64,000 nucleotides of DNA from Melieria omissa (lineage: Eukaryota > Arthropoda > Insecta > Diptera > Ulidiidae). Location: the NCBI GenBank assembly GCA_963971225.1, contig OZ020270.1, forward strand, positions 24,191,689-24,255,688, read 5' to 3'. Position numbers and translations under genes: made by a program. The notes beneath the pieces were generated by a model. It ran no database searches, had not been told where the DNA came from, and saw only the letters and a list, made by a program, of their open reading frames with translations. Positions 11,100 to 22,324 of the stretch are shown one piece after another. Positions within the stretch are counted from its first letter, which is position 1. Each line of letters begins with the position of its first letter.

Positions 11100-11633
11100 T
11101 TAATTGTGCTTTTTTTTTAATACCAAAGAGATTGCAAATTCCGAAGAAATTCTGAGAGAGCGGCGCAAGCTTTCTTAGAATAAGAAACTGTTTCTTTGAA
11201 AAGGTCGCTTCTATTGATTTTCGGAAAAATAACTTCAGTTCTGCTAGAAAAATCGTTGAGACAGCAAGTGCGCGGATTGTTGCATCAAACGAGGTGAGTT
11301 TTAATAAAGTTTCATTTGCAAAGACAATTAATTTCATTAATCTTTTTTAATACACATTATTTTTATTTATTGCGGTTCATTAGCAGCTCCCAGCGTTTTC
11401 ATATAACGAAGCCCCGTGGATTAACCGAAACAAGAAATATTTACAAAAATATTCAAAGCAACTTTGGTAAGTATGAATTTACAAAACAACTTTGTTTACT
11501 GGATTTTTTTAATATTGAGTTACAATATTTTCCTTTTTCAGAATGCCTGTCCAAAGACCAACAAAGAAGCAAAGGGATATTATTGAAGTGAGTGTATTTT
11601 AGTTTTTGCTTATCTAATGTATTTCATGTGTGA

Positions 11634-11965
11634 CAGCCGCCGTGGCTCAGTTGGTTAGTGCGCGGTCCAGCGAGTCGCATGCAGAGCGACGCAAGTTCGA
11701 ATTCTGCATGTAGTAACACCTAAAAAAATAACGGGAAACTCGTTTTCTCTTTCGGCGGCTGTCCTCTCAGCTGGAAATGGCAAACCTCTGAGAGTAAAAA
11801 TTGCCTATGAAAAGCTCCCAACCTGCCGTTCGGAACCGGCATAAAACTGTAGGTCCCTTCCACCCGCGTACAAAATTCCCACGCACAACACGGGTGGTTG
11901 CGGGAAGCTAGGCCTTAGTCTCGCGTAAGCGGGCTGTCGTGCCAATCAATTATTATTATTTTTTA
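11634..11965 (+). mobile_element. tRNA-derived SINE, family 2
   Basis: Head CCGTGGCTCAGTTGGTTAGT is a good A box and AAGTTCGAATTC a B box. The middle shares GCCGTTCGGAACCGGC and AAACTGTAGGTCCC with family 1 but the head differs. The tail is an ATT-rich repeat at 11950-11965. It lies within the CCAGCGGG element. Confidence 0.82.
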
Positions 11966-12846
11966 TATGTAATCTATTGATCTTGAATTACTTTAAAAAT
12001 AAAAACTAACCTAAAGCAAAACAACAAACATTTTATTTTGGGTGTAAAGGTTTTTGGTCGATCATTTTATGCATTACCGAGTAATGTAAGATTTCCTACA
12101 TTCTAGGCGAATTATGAAAACGTACATGTTTTTGGGATGCATGTCTTCATATACTCCCAGGTAATGCAAAAAAGGGAAGCATTACATTTCGTAGGACATC
12201 GCCTTGAGAAAATGCATGCATGTTGTAATGCATAGCTTGCAAGCAAATATGCATTCCTATACATTCTTTTTCCCGCTGGAATGACACCCGCCTGATACGC
12301 AATAAAATATATTGTAGAATGAATACAAATGAAAGAATGAAATAAATTGAAATTGGAAATTTTAGGTGTTAGCAATTTGTGCGAAAACGTATGTTTTTTC
12401 TAATTCTGTTCAGCTTCCTGAAGAAGTAAAACAACTTTATTTTAATGTAGAATGTATTTTAGAATAAGAAACTTAAACAAAAATTTAAAACAAAAACAAT
12501 TGAGAAAAAGATTTTACGTAAATAAAAAATGATCAAAAACTCTCCATAGAAATTTACATTACATTTTTATTTTTGAATGGGCAAAAAATGTATAAGACAT
12601 TCAGCAACACTATAACAATTAATACCAAATTATCTTTGTGGCATTGTATTAAAGCTATATGTTGCTAAAAACAGGAATTTTCGTTTAATTATAACATTTG
12701 TCCTACACAAACGTAGTTTTTACAGTTTGAGGAGCAAATACTAAAAGATGCAACCAACAATTCATTCCTAACAAAAAGCAACTCTGATTTGGCCCCCTTA
12801 TTTTGACGACTCTCTGAGCCTGGCGTACCTTGTTAATATATCTTGA

Positions 12847-13679
12847 GAAAAAACAATATACAGAATGCGCATCTGGTGTAAAGAAAATTTTCTTTGCGGG
12901 TTCCAGCGGTAGGACCCGTTTGTTGATGCGTGGGAAGCAGTAAAGGGGACGAGAACGCACAGAGCGCGAGAGCGTAAGCTGAGCAGCTACGACCGCGCAC
13001 CACACACTGTGGTTGTTGTTGTTGGGCAATAAAGCGATGTGCCGCTTGCATGTTGGTGGTGGCTCATGCTTGCTCTCCGCTTGCTTTTTTACAAACAAGA
13101 ACAAGAAGTGGACAGGCAAAGTTTACATAGAAAAATTGATTGAGCGATCGCCAAGGCGCATAAATAAAGTGGTAGCACTACGGAAAAACTCAAAATTCAA
13201 TGGATTTTATTAGTTCTTTTGGTCTGTTTGTTAAATAGATGTTGTAAAAAGTACAAATGGCTACAATGAAAATAAACATAAAAATATTGGAACAACCAAC
13301 CCGCATTAAGAAAGTGATAATAAGTGGAAAACTATTGCTACAATGTTGTGCTAATTATCAAAGAAAAAAGTTTAATTAATCTGGTGCAGCAACTACCTAT
13401 TGAATTTGCCTTGGCGATCGCTTTACCAAATCAACCACCATTTCAATGTGCCCGAGTATAGCTAAGCTGGCGTGCTGCGGAAAGCAACAACATTGTGTGT
13501 TGTTGTCGAAATGAGAATAAAGCCCAAAACCATCGAATCTATGCGTGTACATCAATTCGCGCTTACTCTCCCGGTTCCCTTTACATTTTCCTCACCTTTG
13601 TTGCTTCCCGCCCGCGTCTGAAATGAAATCGCAAAATTATTTCAGATGCGCCTTCTGTATACTGTTTATTCTGTGGTAC
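12847..13679 (-). mobile_element. P-like MITE (family B), end-truncated copy
   Basis: Ends: ACAATATACAGAATGCGCAT at the left and ATGCGCCTTCTGTATACTG at the right, inverted to each other and similar to the ends of the P-like elements (ATATAGAACGCGCAT). The interior matches 40097-40930 in reverse orientation, including the GCGATCGCC motifs and the CACCATTTCAATGTGCCCG block. The outermost bases of the left end are missing where family A abuts. No transposase. Confidence 0.7.
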
Positions 13680-14082
13680 TGTTCATATGTCAAGGTATAT
13701 TAACAAGGTACGCCAGGCTGGGAGCAGCATCTTTAAATGTCTCTCTTCACCCTCTTATTCGTGAACGGTTGCTCTTTTTGTAGAATAAAAAAGCTAATAT
13801 TAGTGTTGATATTGTTTGTACAACTATAATTTTGTGTACAGATTTGGGTAACATTGTAAAATACATATACGCGAAATATAGCCCATGACACAAGCCTGAT
13901 ACGCACTAAAATATATTGTGGAATGAATACAAATGAAAGAATGAAATAGATTGAAATTGAAAATTGTATGTGTTAGCAATTTGTGTGAAATTGTATGTTC
14001 TTTTCCTAATTCTGTTCAGCTTGCTGAAGAAGTAAAACAACTTTATTTTAATGTAGAATGTATTTTAGAATAAGGAACTTAA

Positions 14083-15078
14083 GGGGGTAGTCAGGTAGAA
14101 TCAACCATATTTTTAAATGATGTTTTTTTCATACAAATTTTTATTCCACATTAACAATTTTTTTATATGTTATTGTACATAGTTTTGAGTACTGAAAAAA
14201 AAAATTTTTTTTTTTAAAATAAATTTTCGTTTATATCCGGGGGAGATATGGGCGACCGGAAGACGCCAATTTTCAAATCTGGCTGACACGATTTTTCCAT
14301 TTTGGATGATCTGAAACATACCAAACAAATTTCATTTTGAAGTACAAATGAATGGCTCGTTTGAACTACAACGGTAAAAAAATTTTAATAAATAAACAGT
14401 TAGTGCAATTGTAAAGTTTTTTCCTCTTGTTTTGCTTGTTTTTTGTTAATAATTGTGTCATAACTTTGTTACATAGAAATGGACAATAATGATCGTAGTT
14501 CATGCGATAGCCAAACCTTTTCTGAAAATATAAAAAAAATTTAAGCAAATCGGTGCAGTAGATCGGCCGTAATCGTGTCAGCCAGCGTTTCAAAATGGCG
14601 TCTTCCAGTCGCCCATATCTCCCCCGGTTATAAACGAAAATTTATAAAAAAAATGTTTTTCAGTACTCAAAACTATGTACAATAACATATAAAAAAATTG
14701 TTAATGTGGAATAAAAATTTGTATGAAAAAAAATTATTTAAAAATATGGTCGATTCTACCTGACAGACATGGGGGTTTTGCACTAAAATCCACTACCACT
14801 ACCACTAGAGGTCTGCTGGGAAATTTTCCATTATCCACTAAATAAATTTTAGTGGTAGCTGAATTTTTTCCACTAATCGCTGATCTTTATTTAGTGGTAG
14901 TGCCAGTTTTTTCCACTAATTTTTTTATAGTGGTACTTTTTACCACTGCCACTGCCATTAAATTCAGTGATTAGTGGAAAAAACTCAACTACCACTAAAA
15001 TTTATTTAGTGGTAGTGAAAAGGATAGTGCACTATGAATTTAATGCAAAACCCCCATGTCTGCTACCTGACTACCCCC
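14083..15078. mobile_element. TTAA-flanked long-hairpin MITE with nested hAT MITE
   Basis: Ends GGGGGTAGTCAGGTAGAAT and CTACCTGACTACCCCC, with TTAA on both sides (14079-14082, 15079-15082). The inverted arms extend about 200 bp, including CCGGGGGAGATATGGGCG near 14236 and its complement near 14610. Its right arm is split by a hAT MITE at 14764-15062. The empty site in family A copy 1 (GAAACTTAAACAAAA at about 12469) confirms the TTAA target. Confidence 0.85.
14764..15062. mobile_element. hAT MITE (299 bp)
   Basis: Terminal repeats CAGACATGGGGGTTTTGCA and its exact complement, flanked by the perfect 8-bp duplication CTACCTGA (14756-14763, 15063-15070). The interior is built of TAGTGGTAGTGG/CCACTACCACTA motifs in both orientations. 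No coding region. Confidence 0.88.
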
Positions 15079-16307
15079 TTAAACAAAAATTTAAAACAAA
15101 AACAATTGAGAAAAAGATTTTACGTAAATAAAAAACATTTTTATTTTTCAAAGGGCAAAAATTTATAAGACATTCAGCAACACTATAACAGTTAATACCA
15201 AATTATCTTTGTGGCATTCTATTAAAACTAACTAATTATAACATTTGTCCTACATAAACGCAGTTTTTAGAGTTTGAGGACCAAATACTAAAAGATGCAA
15301 CCAACAATTCATTCCTAACAAAAAGCAACTCTGATTTGGCCCCCTTATTTTGACGGCTCTCTGAGCTTGGCGTACCTTGTTAATATACCTTGATATAAGT
15401 AAGCTTTGCCGATCGCTGCTTTAGAGCAACACAATTGAGATATTTATTTATTTATTTTTTCAGTCTTAGATAGGAACTCATTAATTAAATAGTTTGAATA
15501 AGCTTTACTTAAATGTTAAATACTTATCAGTAAAGTTTAAATGAATACGTAGTTCTGTGGGATAATTCAATTAACTATCTGCACTTTCTAATGTTTATGG
15601 ATGATTTTTTTGCTGCTAGAGGTTGTAATAACGGTGCTGCAAATTATCTTTTGAACCCTGAATAAACCGAATCTTCGAAACCCCCATGTCTGCTACCTGA
15701 CTACCCCTTAAACAAAAATTTAAAACAAAAACAATTGAGAAAAAGATTTTACGTAAATAAAAAACATTTTTATTTTTCAAAGGGCAAAAATTTATAAGAC
15801 ATTCAGCAACACTATAACAGTTAATACCAAATTATCTTTGTGGCATTCTATTAAAACTAACTAATTATAACATTTGTCCTACATAAACGCAGTTTTTAGA
15901 GTTTGAGGACCAAATACTAAAAGATGCAACCAACAATTCATTCCTAACAAAAAGCAACTCTGATTTGGCCCCCTTATTTTGACGGCTCTCTGAGCTTGGC
16001 GTACCTTGTTAATATACCTTGATATAAGTAAGCTTTGCCGATCGCTGCTTTAGAGCAACACAATTGAGATATTTTTTTTTTTTTTTTCAGTCTTAGATAG
16101 GAACTCATTAATTAAATAGTTTGAATAAGCTTTACTTAAATGTTAAATACTTATCAGTAAAGTTTAAATGAATACGTAGTTCTGTGGGATAATTCAATTA
16201 ACTATCTGCACTTTCTAATGTTTATGGATGATTTTTTTGCTGCTAGAGGTTGTAATAACGGTGCTGCAAATTATCTTTTGAACCCTGAATAAACCGAATC
16301 TTCGAAA
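15051..16307. repeat. ~630 bp tandem duplication
   Basis: Copy one 15051-15680 and copy two 15681-16307. Both begin with CCCCCATGTCTGCTACCTGA and end with ACCGAATCTTCGAAA. Differences are confined mainly to homopolymers (five versus four C near 15075/15705, a T run near 16070). The unit joins the tail of the hAT MITE, the end of the TTAA MITE, the end of family A and unrelated sequence, so it arose after those insertions. The junction shares AAA. Confidence 0.9.
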
Positions 16308-16469
16308 CTGATGGAAAATATGATAGTTCAACGTGGAGACGATGACTAAGGCCATATCCTGTTCACCAGTTCAGCATGAACAGTAACATGTTGAGCATGT
16401 TATGCTTGAACGGAACGTTTGTTTTAGATAGATGGAACTAAGTGGTCAATATAAGATCGTTTTTCTTAT

Positions 16470-18960
16470 TAATTAATTTATTTATTTCAAAAAATAGCCT
16501 AGAATTAGTTAACAAGTCATACAGACTATCCGAAAAGTAAGATATTATAAAAATTAAATACTTATACTATAAGTCTTTCTAGCAATCTCTTAAATACGTT
16601 TTTAGATACTGATAAATCTAAAGAATTTGAGAATAGGTTAGCTTCGGTCAAAGCTCCACAATTGGGGCATTAAAAGAATAATAAATTTTGCAACGTGGAA
16701 TAAGAAACAGATCTTGAATTCGCGGAGTTCTCAACGGAGCTAAAAAGTTTATATGCTAAAGTAGGCACGAAGCGTCAATAGCGCCACGAATTAGATCAAA
16801 GATAAACATTATGCAGAGGAAAGACCTTCAGCGCAAATCAATGAGCATGCATCGCGAGCTATAAGAGGGAGTGGTATTTTTAAAATGTAGGGAACTAAGA
16901 GCAAACCGAAGGAAAGCCCTTTGAATGCGTTCTAAACGTTTTATGTGGCACTCATAGAAGGGCCTCCAGATAAAGACCGCATATTCTAATTTTGAGCGTA
17001 CCAGGGATATGTTACGTAGTTTTAGTATATATGGATCAGTAAAGTCCGAACTGAAACGGCGGATGAAACCAAGCATGGCATACGATTTACCAATTGTGAG
17101 GCTTAGGTGCTTGTGAAACAAAACCAAAGTCAAAGTAGACACCTTAATCCGAAACCTCAGTAATTGCTTTGAGACGAGTATTGCAGATAGAATAACAAGT
17201 AGGAATAGGAGCACGAGACTAACATATGAAAATTATTGATGTTTAACGATAGGCGGTTGACACGACACCAATCGGTGACGAAGTGTAGATCTTTAAGGGG
17301 ACCCGGTGGTCTAGAAATTAAAAAAAAAATCGATTTTTTGTTTTTTTGATATTTCGAAAGTATAGTATCTTAAGAATGTAAGAGTGAACTTTTCATGCGG
17401 AAATTCCCAATATTATAGCTTCTACAGCCCATTAACCAGGTATAGAGCGGTCCGCGCTCTATACATCTGTACCTCAAACTAACTCATTTATCTCGAAACG
17501 ACTTTTCTCGGTACGCCGCGGATGAAAACAAAAAAACTATTTAACCGAATCACTTGAAATTTGAATATGTTGTTCACAACATGTATGACTATCGTCGAAA
17601 CTAGAATCATAATTTTATTTAAATAATTTCTTATTGTTTACACTAAAAAACTAGTGAAAAAAGACCAGATTTTACGAACTTTTCTTCAAAAGCGCGCCAT
17701 TTTGTCAATTTTTAATTTTTTCAATTTGTTCTAGTTCCGACCAAAACTGCACTCTTTCTGATTAAGAGTTTTCTTGAATTTTGTGTTTCAGATGAGTAGA
17801 AGTCTCGGAATCACGTACGCTGTCCGGGTCCGATTTTTCGAGAGGGTCATCTTTAGCAGCATTTTTATAATAAAAAATATTGATTTTAAAATGCAAACAA
17901 AAATGTTTTGTATGCTCAATAAACGTAGTAATAAGCCCAAAAAGTTGAAACATCGTTTTTTAAATTTTTAATGGCAAAAAAAAACCGTGAAAACAGGTGA
18001 AATTTTCGTGCTCTAGACCACCGGGTCCCCTTAAGTCATCGGCATATAGTAGAAAGTTAGAATTGGTGAAGCAACTGGAAATATCATTAATAAAAATAAC
18101 AAAGAAAAGGGGACCTAAAATACTACCCTGGGGAACGCCAGAATAGTAAAAGGTAAGAAAGAAACGTTATCAACCACAACAACACATTTACGATTAGAAA
18201 GATAAGAGTAGATCCATTGAAAAAAAGTTGAGTGAAAACCTAGTGCAGCCATTTTTGAGACCAGGATTGAATGACTTACAGTGTCAAAAGCTTTAGAAAA
18301 GTCCGTGTAAATAGTGTCAACTTGGAAACCTTCACTAAATGTTGCTAAGCAATATTCAGATAAAACGGCAAGGTTAGAAACTGTTGACCTGCCAGACACG
18401 AAACCATGCTGGTAAGGAGAGATTCAGCTTTTGACTGCAAATTAAGCTTCTTCTTAATCAACAATTCAAACAATTTTGAACCAGTCGATAATTTGGAAAT
18501 CGGCCTATAGTTACCAATGTAACTACATTGCCACTTTTGAAAATGGGGGTAATGGAAGTAACTTTCCACACATCAATAAATTCACCAGATTCCAGTGAAC
18601 GATTAAAGATACTTAAAAGCGGAGAGACAAAGGAATCACAATTCTTTAATAGGCACGTCGAAAGTCCGTCTACATCAGTTTGCGTAGAGGATTTAGGACA
18701 ACCAATGCCTTCAATTACGTCCTCACGAGAAAAGCACAATGAACCAAAGTTTATGTGAGAGTTGAGGTTCGTCTCGAAATTTGCAGGAGCTCCAGTATCA
18801 CGCACAAAATTTGAACTGAAAAAATCCCCAAAATGGTTAGCTACCTCAAAGGAGGTATTCGCCGTCACATCATTCAAAAAGACTTTAAAAGGAATATTAG
18901 CACAAAGTATTTACAGCCAATAGTTCCCAGTCTTCTGTATTAATCAACTACCTTTTCGAC
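16470..18960 (-). pseudogene. CR1/jockey-like LINE reverse transcriptase, copy a
   Basis: Non-LTR retrotransposon remnant. Reverse transcriptase signatures on the minus strand: YTDFSKAFDTVSHSIL near 18300, VPQGSILGP near 18120, YADDL near 18040, then SLVRSKLEYA near 16990. Upstream are DVDGLSTCLLKNC and IGNYRPISKL. A TTAA MITE (17297-18030) splits it directly after YADD. Frameshifts lie near 18530 and 18140. No endonuclease or RNase H is visible in this copy, so it is 5'-truncated. The 3' end has an AT-rich tail of the AAATAAATTAATT type near 16470. Confidence 0.8.
17297..18030. mobile_element. TTAA-flanked MITE (734 bp)
   Basis: Ends GGGGACCCGGTGGTCTAGA and TCTAGACCACCGGGTCCCC are perfect inverted repeats with TTAA on both sides (17293-17296, 18031-18034). 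It interrupts the YADD region of LINE copy a. The small open frames inside are not convincing genes. Confidence 0.88.
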
Positions 18961-19069
18961 TTCAAAGCATAATTGCCTATAGTGAAAGGAATCCAGAAAT
19001 AATAAAAGATATATCTTAAAACACGATTTGTATGTGTCCAATGTAAAATCTCAATGTGTTTGAATCATT

Positions 19070-19261
19070 CACCCCTATTATGGTTGTCGTCGTCGACGTC
19101 GTTGTCAATTCTATCTCAACATCACTTCAAGTCGACTTCAACACCACGTCAATGCTAAATCGGTATCTACTAAGGATGTTGTGTTGACATCGACATGTTA
19201 TCGATAATTTAAGAGAATTAAACGACATCTCTAAATTTTTTGCGTCAGTTGTGCCATTTTG
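19070..19261. other. Fragment shared in inverse orientation with 61157-61290
   Basis: CACCCCTATTATGGTTGTCG followed by a GTCGTCGACG block recurs, reverse complemented, at about 61255-61285, and both have TCGATAC/TATCGATA motifs further inside. This suggests the terminal part of another inverted-repeat element. Superfamily unknown. Confidence 0.4.
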
Positions 19262-22205
19262 TTTACAATTTATTTTTATTTATTTATTTTATTTATTTAT
19301 TAAGAAATTTATATACTAATACAACAAGATTCTTTCGAGTCTTATAGCAACTAGGATTTCAAAAAAGATTACAATGGTGATCTTATACAGTAAAGAAAAA
19401 AATAAAAATAAATAGGAAACATACTACCATATGCATTTTACACTCGCCGAAAAAAGACATTGCAACGAGCATAGATATTTAAATAACATTGATTTGAATT
19501 GCACAACCATTCTGCAGCTTTTTATCAGGGGAGGTAACGAGTTCCAAAGACGTATGGCGTACCCGTAGAATTGCCTTTCCGAGGTAAGGCTAAGATGTTT
19601 CAATGGTGTCAGGTTAAAAGTACGATTCGACCGCGAGAAAGTCAATCTAATGTGTAAATAGGCTGGCTCGCCAAAGTGTAAAACCTTCTGCAGCAGCAGC
19701 AAAGTCCGGAATTTGAGCACATTATCAAATGTCATGTTACATATTCGCGTAGCATATAGAGAAACATGGTCATTGCGTTTAAGACCAAAGACGTATCTAG
19801 CAATATTGTTGAAAGCAACATTGAGTATTGCTTTGGAAGCGGCGTCACAGTTGGCAAATATCTCACAACCATATAGGAGAACAGGAAGGAGATGCGTCTT
19901 GGCAAGTAGTAGTCTGACTTTTAGCGGCGTTAAAAAATGTGTAACCCATAAGATGCGCAACATTCCGTACACTTTACCAGCAATACTCCTGATATGAGGC
20001 CTCCAAGATAAGGTGCGGTCAAGAATTATGCCAAGGTTCTTGGCAGAGTCCACTTGGTCGATGGCGCAATGATTGAGTATAATTTTAGGGAAGTGCGATG
20101 TGTCCATAACTTTTTTCGATATGACTAAACATTTGGATTTTAAAGGGTTAAGACATAAACCATTTTCGCTTGCCCATTTAGCTACACTAGCAAGATCATT
20201 GTTGAACTTTGAAACACAATTAGATACTGAAGGACGGTGGCAATTTGCATATAGCTGTACATCATCTGCATACATATGTATATTGCAATACTTTAACATT
20301 TTAGGCAAGTCGTTGACATATAAAGAAAAAAGAAGTGGCCCAAGAATAGAGCCCTGAGGGACTCTTCGTTTTATAGGCAGAAACGCTGATATTTGCTTAT
20401 TCGCGCGCTGATATATGCTATGCTATGCGTTTGATAAATACGAAAGCATCAACAAATTTAGTAGTTTTGTGATTCGAATTGTATGATCGACAGTGTCAAA
20501 TGCCTTGGAGTGATCCAGGAGGCCTAAAACACTCACTTTGTTATCGTCCAAGCCAGAGCGTATACGGCTACGTCAATAAGTGCTGTAACACAACTACGTT
20601 GTCTTCTGAATCCTGACTGCCTATCGGTGAGTAGGTGATGGGAAGATATGAAGTTGCTAATTTGCTGATATAAAAGACGTTCCAAGACTTTAGAGAGGAA
20701 TGGTAAAATTGCAATTGGTCGGAAGTCGTTACTGGATTTAGGAATCGGAATAATTTTTACTTTCTTCCAGCAGCTGGGAAACGTGGATGTTGTTAGAATA
20801 GTGTTGAAAATGTGAGTGGCATTAGGCAGTGCTTTAAAAAATACAGGATAAATTTCGTCAAGGCCAGTGGCATTTGATTTAATGGACCGAGAGCTTTGAA
20901 GCACTTCACCTTGGTCAACACAGCGAAACGAAAACCTTATATTCTTATCAAGGTCACCAGAAACATGTTTGTACACATTGTTAACGACATCTGGCATGTT
21001 GATGTCTATAAACTTCTTATTAAGATTATCAGTCTCCATTACGTCGCCACAGCTAGTGGGAACTTTGCCTGCGCCGATTTCACGAATAGTATTCCATAAC
21101 TTTTAACCACCAACAGCGTATTTAAAATTTTCGCAGTAAAAACAAGTTTTGGCGGTTTTTATTGCAGTGGCTACACCTTCCTTTAGCCGTTTAAATTACG
21201 TGTACAGTTCGGGTATTTTAAATCGTTTCCCCTGACTGTACGCTGCGTTACGATCATTTACCAAAGATCTTATGGTGCTACTAAACCAGGGCTTATGCTG
21301 AGATTTGCAGTGCTTAGTTACTAGAGGGACAAATTTGTTAAATAAGCTGTTAAGTTCACCTGATCGTCAACAGAAGGCATATGAAAAATTTGTTGCCAAT
21401 AAATTTGATGGATGCTCTGACCAAGTTTAGTGTAGTCAATGTGATTGAAATTACGAAAGGTAAATGTGGTAGGCAGACATTTAAGATGAAAATCATAGGT
21501 TAGAAAGATCAAATCGTGTCTGGAAAAGGCCGATGCGTTTAATTGGTCATAAAGTAGGACTTTTGACATATCGTTAACAAAGAAGAGATCGAGTAGCGAG
21601 TTGCCGTAGTTGGAAGAGTGGGGGGCAATAGAGACATTAACAGGATACAGATCAAGTGTCTGCATATCATCCTTAAGATGATATTCAGACAGAAGATTGC
21701 TGTTGAAATCACCCGCGATAAAAACTTGTGTGAAGTTTAACGAAAGGTATTCTAAACAACTTAAGAGTAACGAGGTATCTACATTACGGTTTGGACGATA
21801 AACACTACCAACAAGAATTTTATGATTGTCGCTACAGATGACAACAAAATCATATTCAATTGCACTGTTCACAGGAGATTTGCGCAATGATTTGCAAGAG
21901 ATGTTTGATTTTACATAAATAGCAGCACCGTCTGCGTGGCTGTTTCGGTCTGCACGAAAGGTTTTCTAACCGTCCATTCTAAATAATGTATTTGGCATAT
22001 CAATATTGAACTACGTCTCAGATACACAAATTACATCAACATCAGAGCCCTCGAAGATGTATCTAAATTCATCCATTTTATTAATCAGGCTTTGTGCATT
22101 AATGTGACATAGGCGAAGCCCATTATGTTGCTTAGAAAGAATACGAACAAGGTGAGATACACTGTCTTTGGAACTGTAGGTTTTATTGCTCAAAGCGATT
22201 TAAAT
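19262..22205 (-). pseudogene. CR1/jockey-like LINE ORF2, copy b (endonuclease and RT)
   Basis: Minus-strand ORF2 of a non-LTR retrotransposon. AP-endonuclease: LRLCHINAQSLINKMDEF near 22110, VGSVYRPNRN and FIAGDFNSNLL near 21720, HDLIFLTYDF near 21500. Reverse transcriptase: SNATGLDEIYPVFF near 20870, FRPIAILPFLSKVLE, DRQSGFRRQRS near 20620, VPQGSILGPLLFSLYVNDL near 20345 and MYADDVQLY near 20275. A C-terminal region follows to 19424 with FYGYAIRLWNSLP. No RNase H. The frame is broken between endonuclease blocks (~21900-22010), at ~21040-21320 and at ~20310-20530. The 3' end carries an AAATAAATAAAA-type tail near 19270. Confidence 0.85.
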
Positions 22206-22324
22206 ATGTAAAAAAGGCGTAATGGTAACGTGTGCGAATTCTGAGAATAGGAGTTGCAATGAAATTAAGATATACTTTTTCATAGAAAAAAAAAGGTGAT
22301 CGAAGTGTGAAAAATGCATATCTA
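22206..22324. other. Short spacer between LINE copy b and Helitron-2
   Basis: AT-rich, no feature recognised. TCTATCTATACTCTATAC just at the border makes the exact Helitron start uncertain by about 7 bases. Confidence 0.4.

Larger units (their letters stand above)
10783..12280. mobile_element. 1.5 kb element with CCAGCGGGAAA ends
   Basis: Bounded by CCCAGCGGGAAA and TTTTTCCCGCTGGA, inverted. The empty site is preserved in copy 2 of family A, where TAGCCCATGACAC reads through at about 13883-13895; here AT is on both sides. It contains a TTAA-flanked hairpin MITE and a SINE. No transposase seen. Confidence 0.65.
10581..12846. mobile_element. Terminal-inverted-repeat element family A, copy 1
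   Basis: Ends are TCAAGGTATATTAACA...AGGTACGCCACGC and the inverted GGCGTACCTTGTTAATATAT...TTGA, about 33 bp. After removing the 1.5-kb insertion at 10783-12280 the body is collinear with the second copy at 13690-15393. No coding region recognised. Superfamily unclear because the flanks show no clear duplication. Confidence 0.65.
13690..15393. mobile_element. Terminal-inverted-repeat element family A, copy 2
   Basis: Ends TCAAGGTATATTAACAAGG and CCTTGTTAATATACCTTGA. Collinear with copy 1 once the TTAA MITE at 14083-15078 is removed. It is uninterrupted at the place where copy 1 holds the CCAGCGGG element. Confidence 0.68.

Noticed and set aside
11634..11710. Possible tRNA gene
   Set aside because: Same reason; the sequence continues into the shared SINE core.
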